Source: Clostridium frigidicarnis
GTDB taxonomy: Bacteria; Bacillota; Clostridia; Clostridiales; Clostridiaceae
DNA length: 64,000 bases
Direction of reading: 5' to 3'
Assembly (NCBI RefSeq): GCF_900111985.1
Contig: NZ_FOKI01000005.1
Location: forward strand, 124,001 to 188,000
Shown here: piece by piece, positions 16,217-25,745 of the stretch
Layout of the letters: the number at the start of each line of letters is the position of its first letter
Numbering within the stretch: position 1 is the stretch's first letter
The notes under the pieces: model-generated
Told to the model about the DNA's origin: nothing
Seen by the model: only the letters and a program-made list of their open reading frames with translations
The model's database searches: none
Program-made: the position numbers and the translations under genes

Positions 16217-17433
16217 GGTAAACTGTCTATTAAAATTTTTTCTTTCAACTCTCTTTTTTCCATATTCCTAGTTCTTGATAAAAACACTATTTCATCTTCT
16301 ATATCTATATCGTCATTTTCACCTAATGAGTTTAAAATATTGATAGGACATTTATATTCTATTCCCTCTTTTAAACATATATATTTAATTTGATTTTCAA
16401 CAAGCTTTTCTACCAAGTTTGTATATTTATCTTCGTAAGCCTTAAGCTTATAAAAGTTACTTCTTTCTCTAAATGAGCGTTCTTCATTTCTTGCTATAAT
16501 TTTTTTATTTAATTCTTTATATTTCTTTGCCTCAATAGTAAGTAACTCTATTTCCTTATTTAAATTTTCTATTTTTTCTTTGAATGAATTATTTTCCTTG
16601 CTTAATTTTTCAGACGCTTCCTTAAATTTGTTATTTTCCTCATAATCTTTAAATTTAATTTCTAAATCTGAGATTTGTTTCTTAAATTCTAATTCGTCCT
16701 TCTCTTTTAAAATTAATTCATTCTTATATTGCATAGCTTTTTCTTTTAATTCATTGTCTTCTTTTTTAATATGAATTAACATAGTATCTAATTCTTCATT
16801 ATTCTTATTAACTTTACATATCTCTTCTTTGTGATTTTGTTCTAAGAGTTCTATTTTATTTATATAATATTGTTTCAACTCTTCAAGTTTTTCATTTAAG
16901 CTGAAAATTTCATTATTATTTCCCTCTAATATCTTATTATTATGTTTTTCACTTTCAATTTTTTCATCTTCTAAAATCTTTATTTTTCTTTTTAGATCTT
17001 CTTCTATAGAGTCTTTCTCTTTATTTAAACTATTTAGTATATTCTCTTTGTTATTTAACTCTTCATTTAGTTTACTTATTTTAATTTGAAGTTCATTATT
17101 TATATTTCCTTCTTGATTTTTTATTTGGTTGTCCAAATCTGAAACCTTATCGTCAAGTTCTTTATTATGTTTCTCCAAATAAGATATTTGACTTTTAAGA
17201 AGTGCAAATTGATTTTTTATTTCTTTTGCATCTTCTTTTTCTTTAAACATTTCATCTGCTGAATTCATTGCTGTAAGTATTGCTGCCGATGACGTACTAA
17301 GTTTTTTATTACTATCTATTAAATTTTTAAGCTTTTTATCTACGTATCCAGCTATTTCCGTTAAATAATCTGCACTTTCGTCACCCTTAAGATTGTAATC
17401 TATCCCATTTATTTTAACAGTTACTTTATTCAT
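16210..17433 (-). CDS. ZapA-domain protein with very long coiled coil
   Basis: 407 residues. Residues 1-95 look like ZapA: KVTVKINGIDYNLKGDES, then YVDKKLKNLIDSN and AAILTAMNSADEMFK. ZapA itself is about 85-100 residues and promotes FtsZ bundling at the division site. Here the usual short coiled coil is extended into about 240 residues of heptad-rich, E/K/N-rich helix (about 60-330), ending in a small C-terminal region (KYICLKEGIEYKCP and IDIEDEIVFLSRTRN). Position between pheT and mutS2 matches Bacillus zapA. There is no membrane segment. The protein could tether FtsZ to something distant, but only the ZapA resemblance and the coiled coil are seen. Confidence 0.75.
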   Translation of the reverse strand: MNKVTVKINGIDYNLKGDESADYLTEIAGYVDKKLKNLIDSNKKLSTSSAAILTAMNSADEMFKEKEDAKEIKNQFALLKSQISYLEKHNKELDDKVSDLDNQIKNQEGNINNELQIKISKLNEELNNKENILNSLNKEKDSIEEDLKRKIKILEDEKIESEKHNNKILEGNNNEIFSLNEKLEELKQYYINKIELLEQNHKEEICKVNKNNEELDTMLIHIKKEDNELKEKAMQYKNELILKEKDELEFKKQISDLEIKFKDYEENNKFKEASEKLSKENNSFKEKIENLNKEIELLTIEAKKYKELNKKIIARNEERSFRERSNFYKLKAYEDKYTNLVEKLVENQIKYICLKEGIEYKCPINILNSLGENDDIDIEDEIVFLSRTRNMEKRELKEKILIDSLPK

Positions 17434-17611
17434 TATTATTACACCCTCTTAATTTAACTTTCTCTATCTATAATAAATTATAATATAAAATCAAAAAATT
17501 TAATAATACTGATTAAATATTTTAATAATTTTATATAATAACAAGAAAATATATGCAAAATATAGTTATCTATATTTTAACATATATTTTCCTAATAGAA
17601 AACAAGTTAAA

Positions 17612-19987
17612 TTATCTAAGTTCAGCACCTAATTTATATTCTAAAGCCCTTAATATCTTGTCATGCACCTTATTAACTTCTTTGTCAGTTAATGTCTTAT
17701 TTTCATCTCTATAGAATATAGCATATGCTACACTTTTCTTTCCTTCTGGTATTTGTTTTCCTTTGTATACATCGAAAAGCTTAACTTGCTCAACTATGTT
17801 TCCACCAGTTTTTCTTATAGCTTCTTCTATTTCTTGTACAAGTATTTCATCATTTACAAGAATAGCTATGTCTCTTGTTACTGCTGGGAACTTAGGAAGT
17901 GCTTTATATTTTTTAACTAAATTAGCCCTTTTATATAATAAGTCTAAGTTTATTTCAGCCATAAAACATGGAACATCTATTCCATAGTTTTCACATACAT
18001 CTGGATGTATCTCTCCAAATGTTCCAACTACTTCTTTATTTATATATAAATCTGCTGTTTTGCCTGGGTGGAATGAAACATTTTCACTTTGTCTCTTATA
18101 TGATCCATTGTTTATCCCAAATGCTTCTACGGTTTCCTCTATAATACCCTTTATATCTAAATAATCTATGTCCCCATATAATCCAATAGTTAAAATATTT
18201 CTTTCTTCTGGAAGGCAATCCTCTTTTTTAGAAATATATATTTTTCCTATTTCAAATAATCTAGCTTCTTCATTGTTTCTTGAATAATTTCTAGCTAAAC
18301 TTTCCATCATAGAAGCTATAGTAGATGTTCTCATCAAGCTATAATCTTCTCCTAGTGGATTTCTTATTGCTATAGCATTTCTAAGACAGCTATCTTTTGG
18401 TATATTTACATTATCAAAAGATTTAGGGCTTACAAATGAATAACTTATTGATTGATTAAGTCCTGAGCTAATCATAGTTTCTACAATTAAATCATCATTT
18501 TTAAGTTTATCATTTTTAGCACCCTTAAGACCTATTGCTTTTGATATAGTAGTTGGTATATTGTCATATCCGTGTATTCTAGCTATCTCTTCCGCTATGT
18601 CTTCTTTTATAGCAATATCTATTCTAAAGGTAGGAACTGTTATGTTTAAAATTTCCTCTTGAATTTCTGTCTTAAGATCTAAACTATCTAAACATTTTTT
18701 CATTTCTTCTTTAGATAAATCAGTTCCTAAAAATTTATTAACCCAATTTGAATCAACTAAGATATTTCCTTCTTTTTTAACTTCATTGTAAATATCTATA
18801 GTGCCTTCCATAACATTACCACAACGTAATAGTTCTACAAGGTAACAAGCTCTATCTATTGCTAATTTAGTAAGATTAGGATCTATTTCTTTTTCAAATC
18901 TTGAAGATGACTCTGTTCTTAATCCTAAATTTTTAGAATTAATTCTTATGTTTGTTCCCTCAAAATTAGCACTTTCAAATACAACTTCAGCTGTGTCATC
19001 TTTTATTTCTGAGTTTAGCCCGCCCATTATTCCAGCTAATCCTATAGTTGTATTTCCATCTCTAATAGTTAAAACTTCATTTGTTAAAGTTCTTTCCACC
19101 TCATCAAGAGTTGTAAACTTTTCTCCATCTTCTGCTCTTTCTATAACTATATTGTTTGTAGAGATTTCTCTTTTATCAAAGGCATGCATAGGTTGACCTA
19201 ACTCTAACATTACAAAGTTTGTAATATCAACTATATTATTTATTGGTCTAACTCCAGCATCCATTAAATATTCTTGCATCCATGCTGGTGAAGGAGCTAT
19301 TTTTACATTTTTAACTCCTCTTGCCATATATCTCTTACATAACTCATCCTTAATATCAACTTTTATTAAAGTTTCTATAGAATCATTACAGCTTGGAACG
19401 TAGTTTGTTTCTGGCATCTTATATGAAGTTTTTAATGTTGCAGCAGTTTCTCTTGCAATTCCAACTACCCCTAAGCAATCGGGTCTATTAGAAGTTATCT
19501 CAAAATCTATTGTAGCTTTATTTAATCCTAAAGCTTCTTTTATGTCTATTCCAACTTTAGTATCCTCTGGAAGAATCATAAGTCCGTGAACTTGCTCATC
19601 TCCAGCAATTCCAAGTTCTTCTTCTGAACACATCATTCCATTTGATGGTACTCCACGTAATTTACCTTTTTTAATCTTAAGTCCCTCAGCCAAAACTGCA
19701 CCATGTAATGCCGCTGGTACAATGTCCCCTTCTTTCATGTTCTTAGCTCCAGTAACTATTTGAACCAACTCTTCTTTGCCAACATTAAGCTGACATACAA
19801 CTAGCTTTTCTGCATCTGGGTGCTGCTCTATACTCTCTATTTTTGCAGTAACTACATTTACTATTTCGTCTCCTGAAGTTATTATTTCTTCAACTTTAGA
19901 TCCTGATAAAGTAAGTGCATCTGATAATTCATTTACTTGTATATTAAAATCAACATAATCTTTAAGCCATTTAACTGGTACTTTCAT
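17612..19987 (-). CDS. pheT: Phenylalanine--tRNA ligase beta subunit
   Basis: 791 residues, normal length. An N-terminal EMAP/tRNA-binding domain (about 40-150, with [15 protein letters not shown]) is followed by B3/B4 editing domain ([19 protein letters not shown] near 250), B5 and core domains, and a C-terminal anticodon-binding domain ([15 protein letters not shown]). The beta subunit edits mischarged Tyr and binds tRNA-Phe; with PheS it forms the alpha2-beta2 synthetase. The ATG at 19987 follows AGGAGGT, 13 bases after the pheS stop. It is controlled by the T-box ahead of pheS. Confidence 0.97.
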   Translation of the reverse strand: MKVPVKWLKDYVDFNIQVNELSDALTLSGSKVEEIITSGDEIVNVVTAKIESIEQHPDAEKLVVCQLNVGKEELVQIVTGAKNMKEGDIVPAALHGAVLAEGLKIKKGKLRGVPSNGMMCSEEELGIAGDEQVHGLMILPEDTKVGIDIKEALGLNKATIDFEITSNRPDCLGVVGIARETAATLKTSYKMPETNYVPSCNDSIETLIKVDIKDELCKRYMARGVKNVKIAPSPAWMQEYLMDAGVRPINNIVDITNFVMLELGQPMHAFDKREISTNNIVIERAEDGEKFTTLDEVERTLTNEVLTIRDGNTTIGLAGIMGGLNSEIKDDTAEVVFESANFEGTNIRINSKNLGLRTESSSRFEKEIDPNLTKLAIDRACYLVELLRCGNVMEGTIDIYNEVKKEGNILVDSNWVNKFLGTDLSKEEMKKCLDSLDLKTEIQEEILNITVPTFRIDIAIKEDIAEEIARIHGYDNIPTTISKAIGLKGAKNDKLKNDDLIVETMISSGLNQSISYSFVSPKSFDNVNIPKDSCLRNAIAIRNPLGEDYSLMRTSTIASMMESLARNYSRNNEEARLFEIGKIYISKKEDCLPEERNILTIGLYGDIDYLDIKGIIEETVEAFGINNGSYKRQSENVSFHPGKTADLYINKEVVGTFGEIHPDVCENYGIDVPCFMAEINLDLLYKRANLVKKYKALPKFPAVTRDIAILVNDEILVQEIEEAIRKTGGNIVEQVKLFDVYKGKQIPEGKKSVAYAIFYRDENKTLTDKEVNKVHDKILRALEYKLGAELR

Positions 19988-20000
19988 ACTTTCTTACCTC

Positions 20001-21020
20001 CTAGAACTGATTTAAGAATCTCATATCACTTTCATATAATAATCTAATATCATCTATTCCATAACTTAACATAACCATTCTATCTACACCAAAACCAAAA
20101 GCAAAGCCTGAGTAAACTTCTGGGTCTATTCCACATTTTCTTAAAACATCAGGATGAACCATTCCACAACCTAATAATTCTATCCATCCGCTATTTTTAC
20201 AAACCCTACATCCTTCGCCCTTACACACAAAGCAAGTAGCATCCATTTCTGCTGATGGTTCTGTAAATGGAAAGTGATGAGGTCTAAATTTAGTTTCAAC
20301 CTTATCTCCAAACATTTTTTTTGCAAATAACTCTAGTGTTCCTTTAAGATCTGCAAATGTAACCCCTTTATCAATAACAAGACCTTCCATTTGATAAAAT
20401 ATTGGTGAATGTGTTGCATCAACGGCATCTGAACGATACACCTTTCCAGGAGATATCATTTTTATTGGCGGTTGTTGTTTTTCCATTACTCTAGCTTGAA
20501 CAGGTGAAGTTTGGGTTCTTAGTACTATATTATCATTTATGTAAAACGTATCCTGTTCACTTCTTGCTGGATGGTTCTTAGGTATGTTTAATGCTTCGAA
20601 GTTGTAATAATCTTTCTCAACCTCTGGTCCTTCTTCTATTGCAAAACCCATTTCTATAAATATTTCTTTCATTCTATTTAAAGTTAGCTCCATAGGATGT
20701 CTTTTCCCTATTTTTTGCTTTCTTCCTGGCATTGATATATCTATTACTTCATTTTTAAGCTTTTCATTCTTTTCTTGTTGTTTTATTGTTTTTAAGCTTT
20801 CATCTAAAGCCGTTTCTATATCTTCTCTAACTTCATTCACTAATTTCCCAACAACTGGTCTTTCTTCTTTAGAAAGTGCTCCCATACCTCTAAGTATTAG
20901 AGTTACCTCTCCTTTTTTACCTAGAAACTTTACTCTTACAGTTTCTAATTCGGAACTTGTTTTGCAATTTTTAATTTCACTTAAAGCATTTTCTTTAATT
21001 AATTCTAATTGCTCTTTCAT
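20001..21020 (-). CDS. pheS: Phenylalanine--tRNA ligase alpha subunit
   Basis: A 339-residue catalytic subunit. An N-terminal coiled coil (about 1-90) precedes the class-II core with [11 protein letters not shown] (motif 2 region), [14 protein letters not shown] and motif 3 [11 protein letters not shown]. It activates phenylalanine and charges tRNA-Phe in complex with PheT. The frame could start further upstream, but AAAGGAGT precedes the ATG at 21020, which also matches the family N-terminus ([13 protein letters not shown]). The gene lies directly behind a Phe-specific T-box leader. Confidence 0.97.
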   Translation of the reverse strand: MKEQLELIKENALSEIKNCKTSSELETVRVKFLGKKGEVTLILRGMGALSKEERPVVGKLVNEVREDIETALDESLKTIKQQEKNEKLKNEVIDISMPGRKQKIGKRHPMELTLNRMKEIFIEMGFAIEEGPEVEKDYYNFEALNIPKNHPARSEQDTFYINDNIVLRTQTSPVQARVMEKQQPPIKMISPGKVYRSDAVDATHSPIFYQMEGLVIDKGVTFADLKGTLELFAKKMFGDKVETKFRPHHFPFTEPSAEMDATCFVCKGEGCRVCKNSGWIELLGCGMVHPDVLRKCGIDPEVYSGFAFGFGVDRMVMLSYGIDDIRLLYESDMRFLNQF

Positions 21021-21169
21021 AGAATTTACTCCTTTCATTTTTAGATTTACCACAGTAATAATCTACAGTATATAATTACTATGTAAATTTAATAAATTGC
21101 TTTTATTAACTTATCTAACATTCATATGGTGAAAAAACATCATTTGAATGAAGATTCGTTCTATGCAAA

Positions 21170-21425
21170 TAAAAAAAACCGTCCCTATAAAGGGACGGAA
21201 TTATCCGTGGTACCACCCTAATTAATCTTAAATATCAAAGATTTAAGATTCTCTTAGTAAAATTAACGATTTTCACCGCTAAAGGCTAATAAAACTTCAC
21301 CAATAGTGCTCCGGAGTGAACTTCAACATAAATTTTTATAAAAAGACTTTCAGTCTAAGATCTTTTCTCCCTTAATAAAAATTTTATATTTACTCTCTCT
21401 TTCATTGCATTTAAATATTCATTTA
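21170..21425 (-). ncRNA. T-box leader (tRNA-Phe specific) of pheST
   Basis: On the minus strand the hallmark antiterminator box AGGGTGGTACCACGG lies at 21219-21205. It is followed by a terminator stem CCGTCCCT/AGGGACGG (21198-21191 with 21186-21179) and a run of U (to about 21170). The Stem I region spans about 21410-21310. The specifier position reads TTC (21320-21318) in the context GAAGTTCACTC, a phenylalanine codon, matching the downstream genes. Uncharged tRNA-Phe should stabilise the antiterminator and raise pheST expression. Confidence 0.93.
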
Positions 21426-21431
21426 TTATTC

Positions 21432-21460
21432 ATTATACATATTTATTAATATAATTTCAA
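21432..21460 (-). promoter_or_regulatory. Sigma-A promoter of the T-box/pheST transcript
   Basis: TTGAAA (21460-21455), a 17-base spacer and a perfect TATAAT (21437-21432) are followed directly by the T-box leader. Confidence 0.75.
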
Positions 21461-21464
21461 CATA

Positions 21465-22250
21465 TTATATCATATTTTGCCTAACTATCTCAAACATCAT
21501 TACTGTAGATGCTACTGCTACATTTAAAGATTCAGCTCCACCTGGCATAGGAATTTTCACCTTTATATCTGCTAAATCATAAATCTCCTTGCTTATACCA
21601 TTACCTTCATTTCCTACACATATTACTAAATTATCTTTTAAATTAACATCAAAAAAGTTTTTATCAGTTTGAAGTGAGCTTACTACAAATTTAAACTTAT
21701 TATTCTTTAATTTTTTAATGAAAACTCCATCATCTTCTATAATAGGTATGTGAAATACGGATCCCATAGTACTTCTAAAGGCTTTGTCATTAAATACATC
21801 TACTGTTCCCTTTGTAAGTATAACACCTTTTGCTCCACTAGCATGTGCTGATCTTATAATTGCACCTATATTGCCTGGGTCTTGCACCTTATCTACTAAA
21901 ACATAAAAACCATTTAATTCATCAACTATGTTAAATTTTTTTATATTTACAATAGCCACTACTCCCTGAGGCGTTTCAGTACTACAAAGAAGTTTTAAAA
22001 CATCATTTGTTACGTTGTAAAATTGTACATTTTTAATTTTTTCATTTTTTAAAAGTGCATCTATCTTATCCTCAAACTTATCACTATATAATAGATACTC
22101 TATTTCGTAAGAAGAATTTAATACTTCATTCACACTTCTTATACCTTCTACTATAAATTGATTCTTTTGTTTTCTATATTTCTTTTCTTTTAATTTTTTT
22201 AATTCTTTTATAAAAGCATTTTCTTTACTTTCAATTCTAATTACATCCAA
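21465..22250 (-). CDS. TrmH/SpoU family RNA methyltransferase (YsgA-like)
   Basis: 261 residues. An N-terminal substrate-binding domain (about 1-95) precedes the SPOUT domain with motif 1 DPGNIGAIIRSAHASG, motif 2 VICVGNEGNGIS and motif 3 IPMPGGAESLNVAVASTVMMFEI, the knotted SAM site. It should 2'-O-methylate a ribose in rRNA or tRNA; the target is not deducible. Its position just before pheS matches Bacillus ysgA. The start is TTG at 22250, 5 bases after AGAGGTG; no ATG is available that keeps the N-terminal domain. It follows ktrA by 11 bases, so the ktrB-ktrA-trmH genes are probably one operon. Confidence 0.9.
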   Translation of the reverse strand: MDVIRIESKENAFIKELKKLKEKKYRKQKNQFIVEGIRSVNEVLNSSYEIEYLLYSDKFEDKIDALLKNEKIKNVQFYNVTNDVLKLLCSTETPQGVVAIVNIKKFNIVDELNGFYVLVDKVQDPGNIGAIIRSAHASGAKGVILTKGTVDVFNDKAFRSTMGSVFHIPIIEDDGVFIKKLKNNKFKFVVSSLQTDKNFFDVNLKDNLVICVGNEGNGISKEIYDLADIKVKIPMPGGAESLNVAVASTVMMFEIVRQNMI

Positions 22251-22261
22251 ACTTTACACCT

Positions 22262-22924
22262 CTATTTAGATATCATAGTTTCTAATCTACTTAAATCATC
22301 TATTGATCCAATGGATACTATTATAAAGTTTTTCTCAATTATATCCTCTGCATCCGGAGATATATTAACTTCATTATCTTTTTTTATTGCCATAATATTT
22401 ATTCCATAATTTGATCTAACATTTAACTCTTTAATGGATTTTCCCCACCACATTTGAGGTGCTTCAATTTCTATAATACTATAATCTGGAGACAATTCTA
22501 TATAATCAAGTATATTAGAGGATACTAAATTATGTCCAACTCTAACACCCATATCTTTTTCTGGCTGAACTACTCTATCTGCCCCTATTTTATATAAAAC
22601 TTTTGCATGTAAGTCATTATGTGCCTTAGCTATTATATATTTTACACCTAGTTCTTTTACAATTAAAGCAACCATAACACTAGACTGTATATTAGATCCT
22701 ATAGTTATAACTGCAACATCAAAATTTCTTATTCCTATAGTTCTTAATGCATTTTCATCTGTTGCATCCATTTGAACTGCATGCGTTACATTATCAGATA
22801 CTTCCTGAATTAAATCTTCGTTTTTATCAATGGCTAAAACTTCATGTCCTGACTCATATAAAGTTTTAGCAACGGATATTCCAAATCTTCCTAATCCAAT
22901 TACAACAAATTGTTTTCTAGCCAT
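22262..22924 (-). CDS. ktrA: Potassium uptake regulatory protein KtrA (RCK/TrkA family)
   Basis: A 220-residue cytoplasmic RCK subunit. The Rossmann motif VIGLGRFGISVAKTLYESGHEVLAID at 7-32 ends in the acidic residue that binds the ribose of NAD(H) or ATP/ADP. A C-terminal TrkA-C domain (about 138-220) typically binds c-di-AMP in Firmicutes. It gates the KtrB channel, whose gene lies 10 bases upstream. Absence of an upstream c-di-AMP riboswitch means any control by that nucleotide would be at protein level. Confidence 0.92.
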   Translation of the reverse strand: MARKQFVVIGLGRFGISVAKTLYESGHEVLAIDKNEDLIQEVSDNVTHAVQMDATDENALRTIGIRNFDVAVITIGSNIQSSVMVALIVKELGVKYIIAKAHNDLHAKVLYKIGADRVVQPEKDMGVRVGHNLVSSNILDYIELSPDYSIIEIEAPQMWWGKSIKELNVRSNYGINIMAIKKDNEVNISPDAEDIIEKNFIIVSIGSIDDLSRLETMISK

Positions 22925-22934
22925 AATTACACTC

Positions 22935-24281
22935 CTAACCCACCAAAATTTTTCCTTCTGGATATCTTATAGACTTGTTTTTCTTCCTTGTTGTTAATGC
23001 AAGTACTACTGTCAATGGTCCCACTCTTCCCAAATACATTGTAAATGCTACAAGGACCTTTCCAATTGCAGAAAGCTTAGTAGTAATTCCAAGGGTTAAT
23101 CCAACTGTAGCAAAGGCTGAAGTAACTTCGTAAACTAATTCTTCAAACTTCATTCCTACTTCTGTAATTGATAAAAGCATTGTCATAACAACTACAATTA
23201 ATCCACCTAATGTTACCACTGTGAATGCTCTATATATTATATCCTTATTTATTCTTTTTTTAAATAGTTCAGTATCTTCTTTACCTTTTATTACTGAAAC
23301 TACTGTCATAATAAGTATTCCTGCTGTAGTTGTTTTTATACCACCTGCTGTAGAACCTGGTGATCCACCTATAAACATTAAAATTATTGTTAAAAATCTT
23401 CCTGCCATAGTCATATCTGATGTAGATATTGAGTTGAATCCTGCTGTTCTAGGACTCACAGAAGCAAAATATGATGATAATGCCTGCCCTTTCATACTCA
23501 TATCTTTTATAGTTGCCGCATTACTATGTTCAAATAAAAACATTAATATTGCTCCTCCAACTACTAATCCTAAAGTCATAGATATTACTATTTTTGAATG
23601 TAATGAAAGTCTTTTTATACTTTTACAATGATAAATTTCTGACCAAACTGAAAATCCCATACCACCTATAATTATAAGACTTCCTATTGTAAGTATTATA
23701 ACTGAGTTATCTGCATAAGATGTTAAGCTTGAAAAGTTACCTATTAAGTCAAAACCAGCATTACAAAAGGCAGATATTGAGTGGAATAAGCTATAATAAA
23801 TACCCTTCATAACACCAAATTCAGGAATGAATTGAGTTGATAATAATACTGCACCTAAAAACTCTACTGAAAAAGTAAAGCCTAGTATATACTTCATAAG
23901 TCTTACAAGCCCTTGTATATTAAAAGTATTCAAAGCTTCTTGTAATATCAATCTTTCCTTTAGTGTTATTTTCTTACCTAATAATAATGCAAATAATGTA
24001 GCAAAAGACATAAATCCTAATCCACCTATTTGTATTAGTGATATTATTACAGTTTTTCCAAAATAAGTCCAATATGTTCCGGTATCTAAAGTAATAAGTC
24101 CCGTAACACATGTTGCAGATGTAGATGTAAAGAGAGCATCTATAAAGCCAGTTCTTTGTCCGCTTTTAGATGCTATAGGTAATGTTAATAATATGGCTCC
24201 TGTTAAAATAACAGCAGCAAAACCCAATGCTAATATTTGAACAGCATTAAGCTTTAATTTTTTTGATAAATTATATTGCAT
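22935..24281 (-). CDS. ktrB: Potassium uptake transmembrane protein KtrB (TrkH family)
   Basis: A 448-residue integral membrane protein with four covalently linked M1-P-M2 repeats. The four selectivity-filter glycines are recognisable in SATCVTGLI, SAFCNAGFD, SPRTAGFNS and SAFATVGLT. The length and short N-terminus fit KtrB rather than the longer TrkH. It forms the dimeric, Na-dependent K+ uptake channel and works with KtrA. The start is ATG at 24281 with GAGGTG 6 bases ahead. It is inserted between rplT and the trmH gene, interrupting an otherwise Bacillus-like order. Confidence 0.93.
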   Translation of the reverse strand: MQYNLSKKLKLNAVQILALGFAAVILTGAILLTLPIASKSGQRTGFIDALFTSTSATCVTGLITLDTGTYWTYFGKTVIISLIQIGGLGFMSFATLFALLLGKKITLKERLILQEALNTFNIQGLVRLMKYILGFTFSVEFLGAVLLSTQFIPEFGVMKGIYYSLFHSISAFCNAGFDLIGNFSSLTSYADNSVIILTIGSLIIIGGMGFSVWSEIYHCKSIKRLSLHSKIVISMTLGLVVGGAILMFLFEHSNAATIKDMSMKGQALSSYFASVSPRTAGFNSISTSDMTMAGRFLTIILMFIGGSPGSTAGGIKTTTAGILIMTVVSVIKGKEDTELFKKRINKDIIYRAFTVVTLGGLIVVVMTMLLSITEVGMKFEELVYEVTSAFATVGLTLGITTKLSAIGKVLVAFTMYLGRVGPLTVVLALTTRKKNKSIRYPEGKILVG

Positions 24282-24350
24282 GATATCACCTCAAAGGTAA
24301 ATATTTGTTTATAATTATATTATATGTTATTTATATAAAAATTAAAAATA

Positions 24351-24375
24351 AAAATGCGACTAAAGTCGCATTTTT
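24351..24375 (-). terminator. Terminator of the infC-rpmI-rplT operon
   Basis: AAAATGCGAC (24351-24360) pairs with GTCGCATTTT (24365-24374) around TAAA, with a U-rich tail on the minus strand, 10 bases after the rplT stop. Confidence 0.88.
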
Positions 24376-24384
24376 ATTTTTTAA

Positions 24385-24744
24385 TTATGCATTTATTGCA
24401 TTTTTAGCTGTTTCAACTAATGCTGTAAATGCTTTTGGATCATTTATTGCTATCTCTGATAACATTTTTCTGTTTATATCTATTCCTGCAACTTTTAATC
24501 CGTTCATGAACTTAGAATAGCTTAATCCATTTATTCTTGAAGCTGCATTTATTCTAGCTATCCATAGTCTTCTGAAATCTCTCTTCTTTAATTTTCTTCC
24601 TACATATGCATTTCTTAATGCTCTCATAACAGCCTCGTTAGCTGTTCTGAATAACTTGCTTTTTCCGCCGTAGTATCCTTTAGCAAGCTTTAAAACCTTC
24701 TTATGATTCTTACGTGCGTTTTTTGCTCTCTTAACTCTTGCCAT
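24385..24744 (-). CDS. rplT: 50S ribosomal protein L20
   Basis: A 119-residue canonical L20: [26 protein letters not shown] at the N-terminus and [21 protein letters not shown] in the middle. It is an early 23S rRNA assembly protein and, in Bacillus, the autogenous repressor that binds the leader of this operon. It lies 25 bases after rpmI with its own GAGGTC-like site. Confidence 0.98.
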   Translation of the reverse strand: MARVKRAKNARKNHKKVLKLAKGYYGGKSKLFRTANEAVMRALRNAYVGRKLKKRDFRRLWIARINAASRINGLSYSKFMNGLKVAGIDINRKMLSEIAINDPKAFTALVETAKNAINA

Positions 24745-24769
24745 TACGTAGACCTCCTATTCGTATCTC

Positions 24770-24967
24770 TTATAGATATGGTAATAATTTTCTCATTGTT
24801 TTTTCTTGTGTAGTTGAAACGTAAGCTGTTTTTCTTAAGTTTCTTTTTCTCTTAGAGCTTTTCTTTGTTAATATATGGCTTTTGAATGCCTTTGCTCTTT
24901 TGAACATTCCTGTTCCAGTCTTTTTAAATCTTTTTGCAGCACCTCTGTGAGTTTTCATTTTTGGCAT
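24770..24967 (-). CDS. rpmI: 50S ribosomal protein L35
   Basis: A 65-residue basic protein starting [20 protein letters not shown], the standard L35 signature, with [16 protein letters not shown] in the middle. It is a large-subunit component. The ATG at 24967 follows GAGGAGG; the gene lies between infC and rplT. Confidence 0.98.
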   Translation of the reverse strand: MPKMKTHRGAAKRFKKTGTGMFKRAKAFKSHILTKKSSKRKRNLRKTAYVSTTQEKTMRKLLPYL

Positions 24968-24988
24968 AATAAAATCCTCCTCTCAAGT

Positions 24989-25501
24989 TTAAGCTTTTTT
25001 TGGAGCCAAAATCATTATCATATTTCTTCCTTCTAATCTTGCTGGCTTTTCTACAACACAAATGTCTTCTACTTTTAATACAAATTTCTCAAGAATTTTG
25101 TGTCCTATAAAGGAATAGTCTGCTTCTCTTCCTCTAAACCTTACAGTGACTTTAACCTTGTCACCTTCATTTAAGAACTTTCTTGCATTATTAGCTTTAA
25201 TTGAAATATCATGTTCTTCTATACTCGGACTAAATCTTATTTCTTTAAGATTTACAACCTTTTGCTTTTTCTTAGCTTCTTTTTCTCTCTTTGATTGCTC
25301 ATAAACAAATTTACCGTAGTCCATTATTTTGCAAACTGGTGGTTTTGCATTTGGAGAAATTAGAACTAAATCCATTTCTCTTTCTTCTGCAATACTAAGA
25401 GCTTCTCTTGATGACATAAGTCCCAATTGCTCATTAGAGTCAGATATAACTCTAAGTTCTTTTGCTCTTATTTGCTCGTTTAACAATACATCTTTACTAA
25501 T
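24989..25501 (-). CDS. infC: Translation initiation factor IF-3, probable AUU start
   Basis: 170 residues from the chosen start. The N-terminal domain has [13 protein letters not shown] and [16 protein letters not shown]; the C-terminal domain has [14 protein letters not shown] and [16 protein letters not shown]-3 binds the 30S subunit, blocks subunit joining and proofreads the start codon. The only orthodox start, GTG at 25510, lies inside the GGAGGTG ribosome binding site. The ATT at 25501-25499 has ideal spacing and gives the family N-terminus ([11 protein letters not shown]). AUU starts are known for infC in E. coli and Geobacillus, where they allow IF-3 to repress its own synthesis. Confidence 0.95.
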   Translation of the reverse strand: MSKDVLLNEQIRAKELRVISDSNEQLGLMSSREALSIAEEREMDLVLISPNAKPPVCKIMDYGKFVYEQSKREKEAKKKQKVVNLKEIRFSPSIEEHDISIKANNARKFLNEGDKVKVTVRFRGREADYSFIGHKILEKFVLKVEDICVVEKPARLEGRNMIMILAPKKA

Positions 25502-25558
25502 GTTCTTCACCTCCGGTTAAGCATAAAAGCCACTAAGTCTATGTAAATATATATAATA

Positions 25559-25703
25559 TAAAAAAAGAGACGGCTTATGCCGTCTCATTTATATTATCTC
25601 TAAAAATAATCACATTGTGAAAATAAAGTGTCTTAGAGAATTCCCATACTAGCAATTACTGTAAGGGGAGAAACGGCTTGTTTCTGCTTAGTTATTTAAC
25701 ACA
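25559..25703 (-). ncRNA. L20-type ribosomal leader of infC-rpmI-rplT, ending in an intrinsic terminator
   Basis: About 145 bases of transcribed leader lie between the promoter and the infC gene. They end in a strong terminator, GAGACGGC/GCCGTCTC (25586-25579 with 25574-25567) plus seven U. Upstream is GCCGTTTCTCCCCTTACAG (about 25677-25659), which could pair alternatively and resembles the L20-binding leader of Bacillus infC. Excess L20 would favour premature termination. The identification rests on position, terminator and partial sequence resemblance. Confidence 0.8.
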
Positions 25704-25709
25704 AGATTT

Positions 25710-25738
25710 ATCTTATCATAGACTTTTATACTTGTCAA
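25710..25738 (-). promoter_or_regulatory. Sigma-A promoter of the infC operon
   Basis: A perfect TTGACA (25738-25733), a 17-base spacer and TAAGAT (25715-25710). The transcript would start near 25703 and run into the L20-type leader. Confidence 0.85.
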
Positions 25739-25745
25739 TTTTTTT

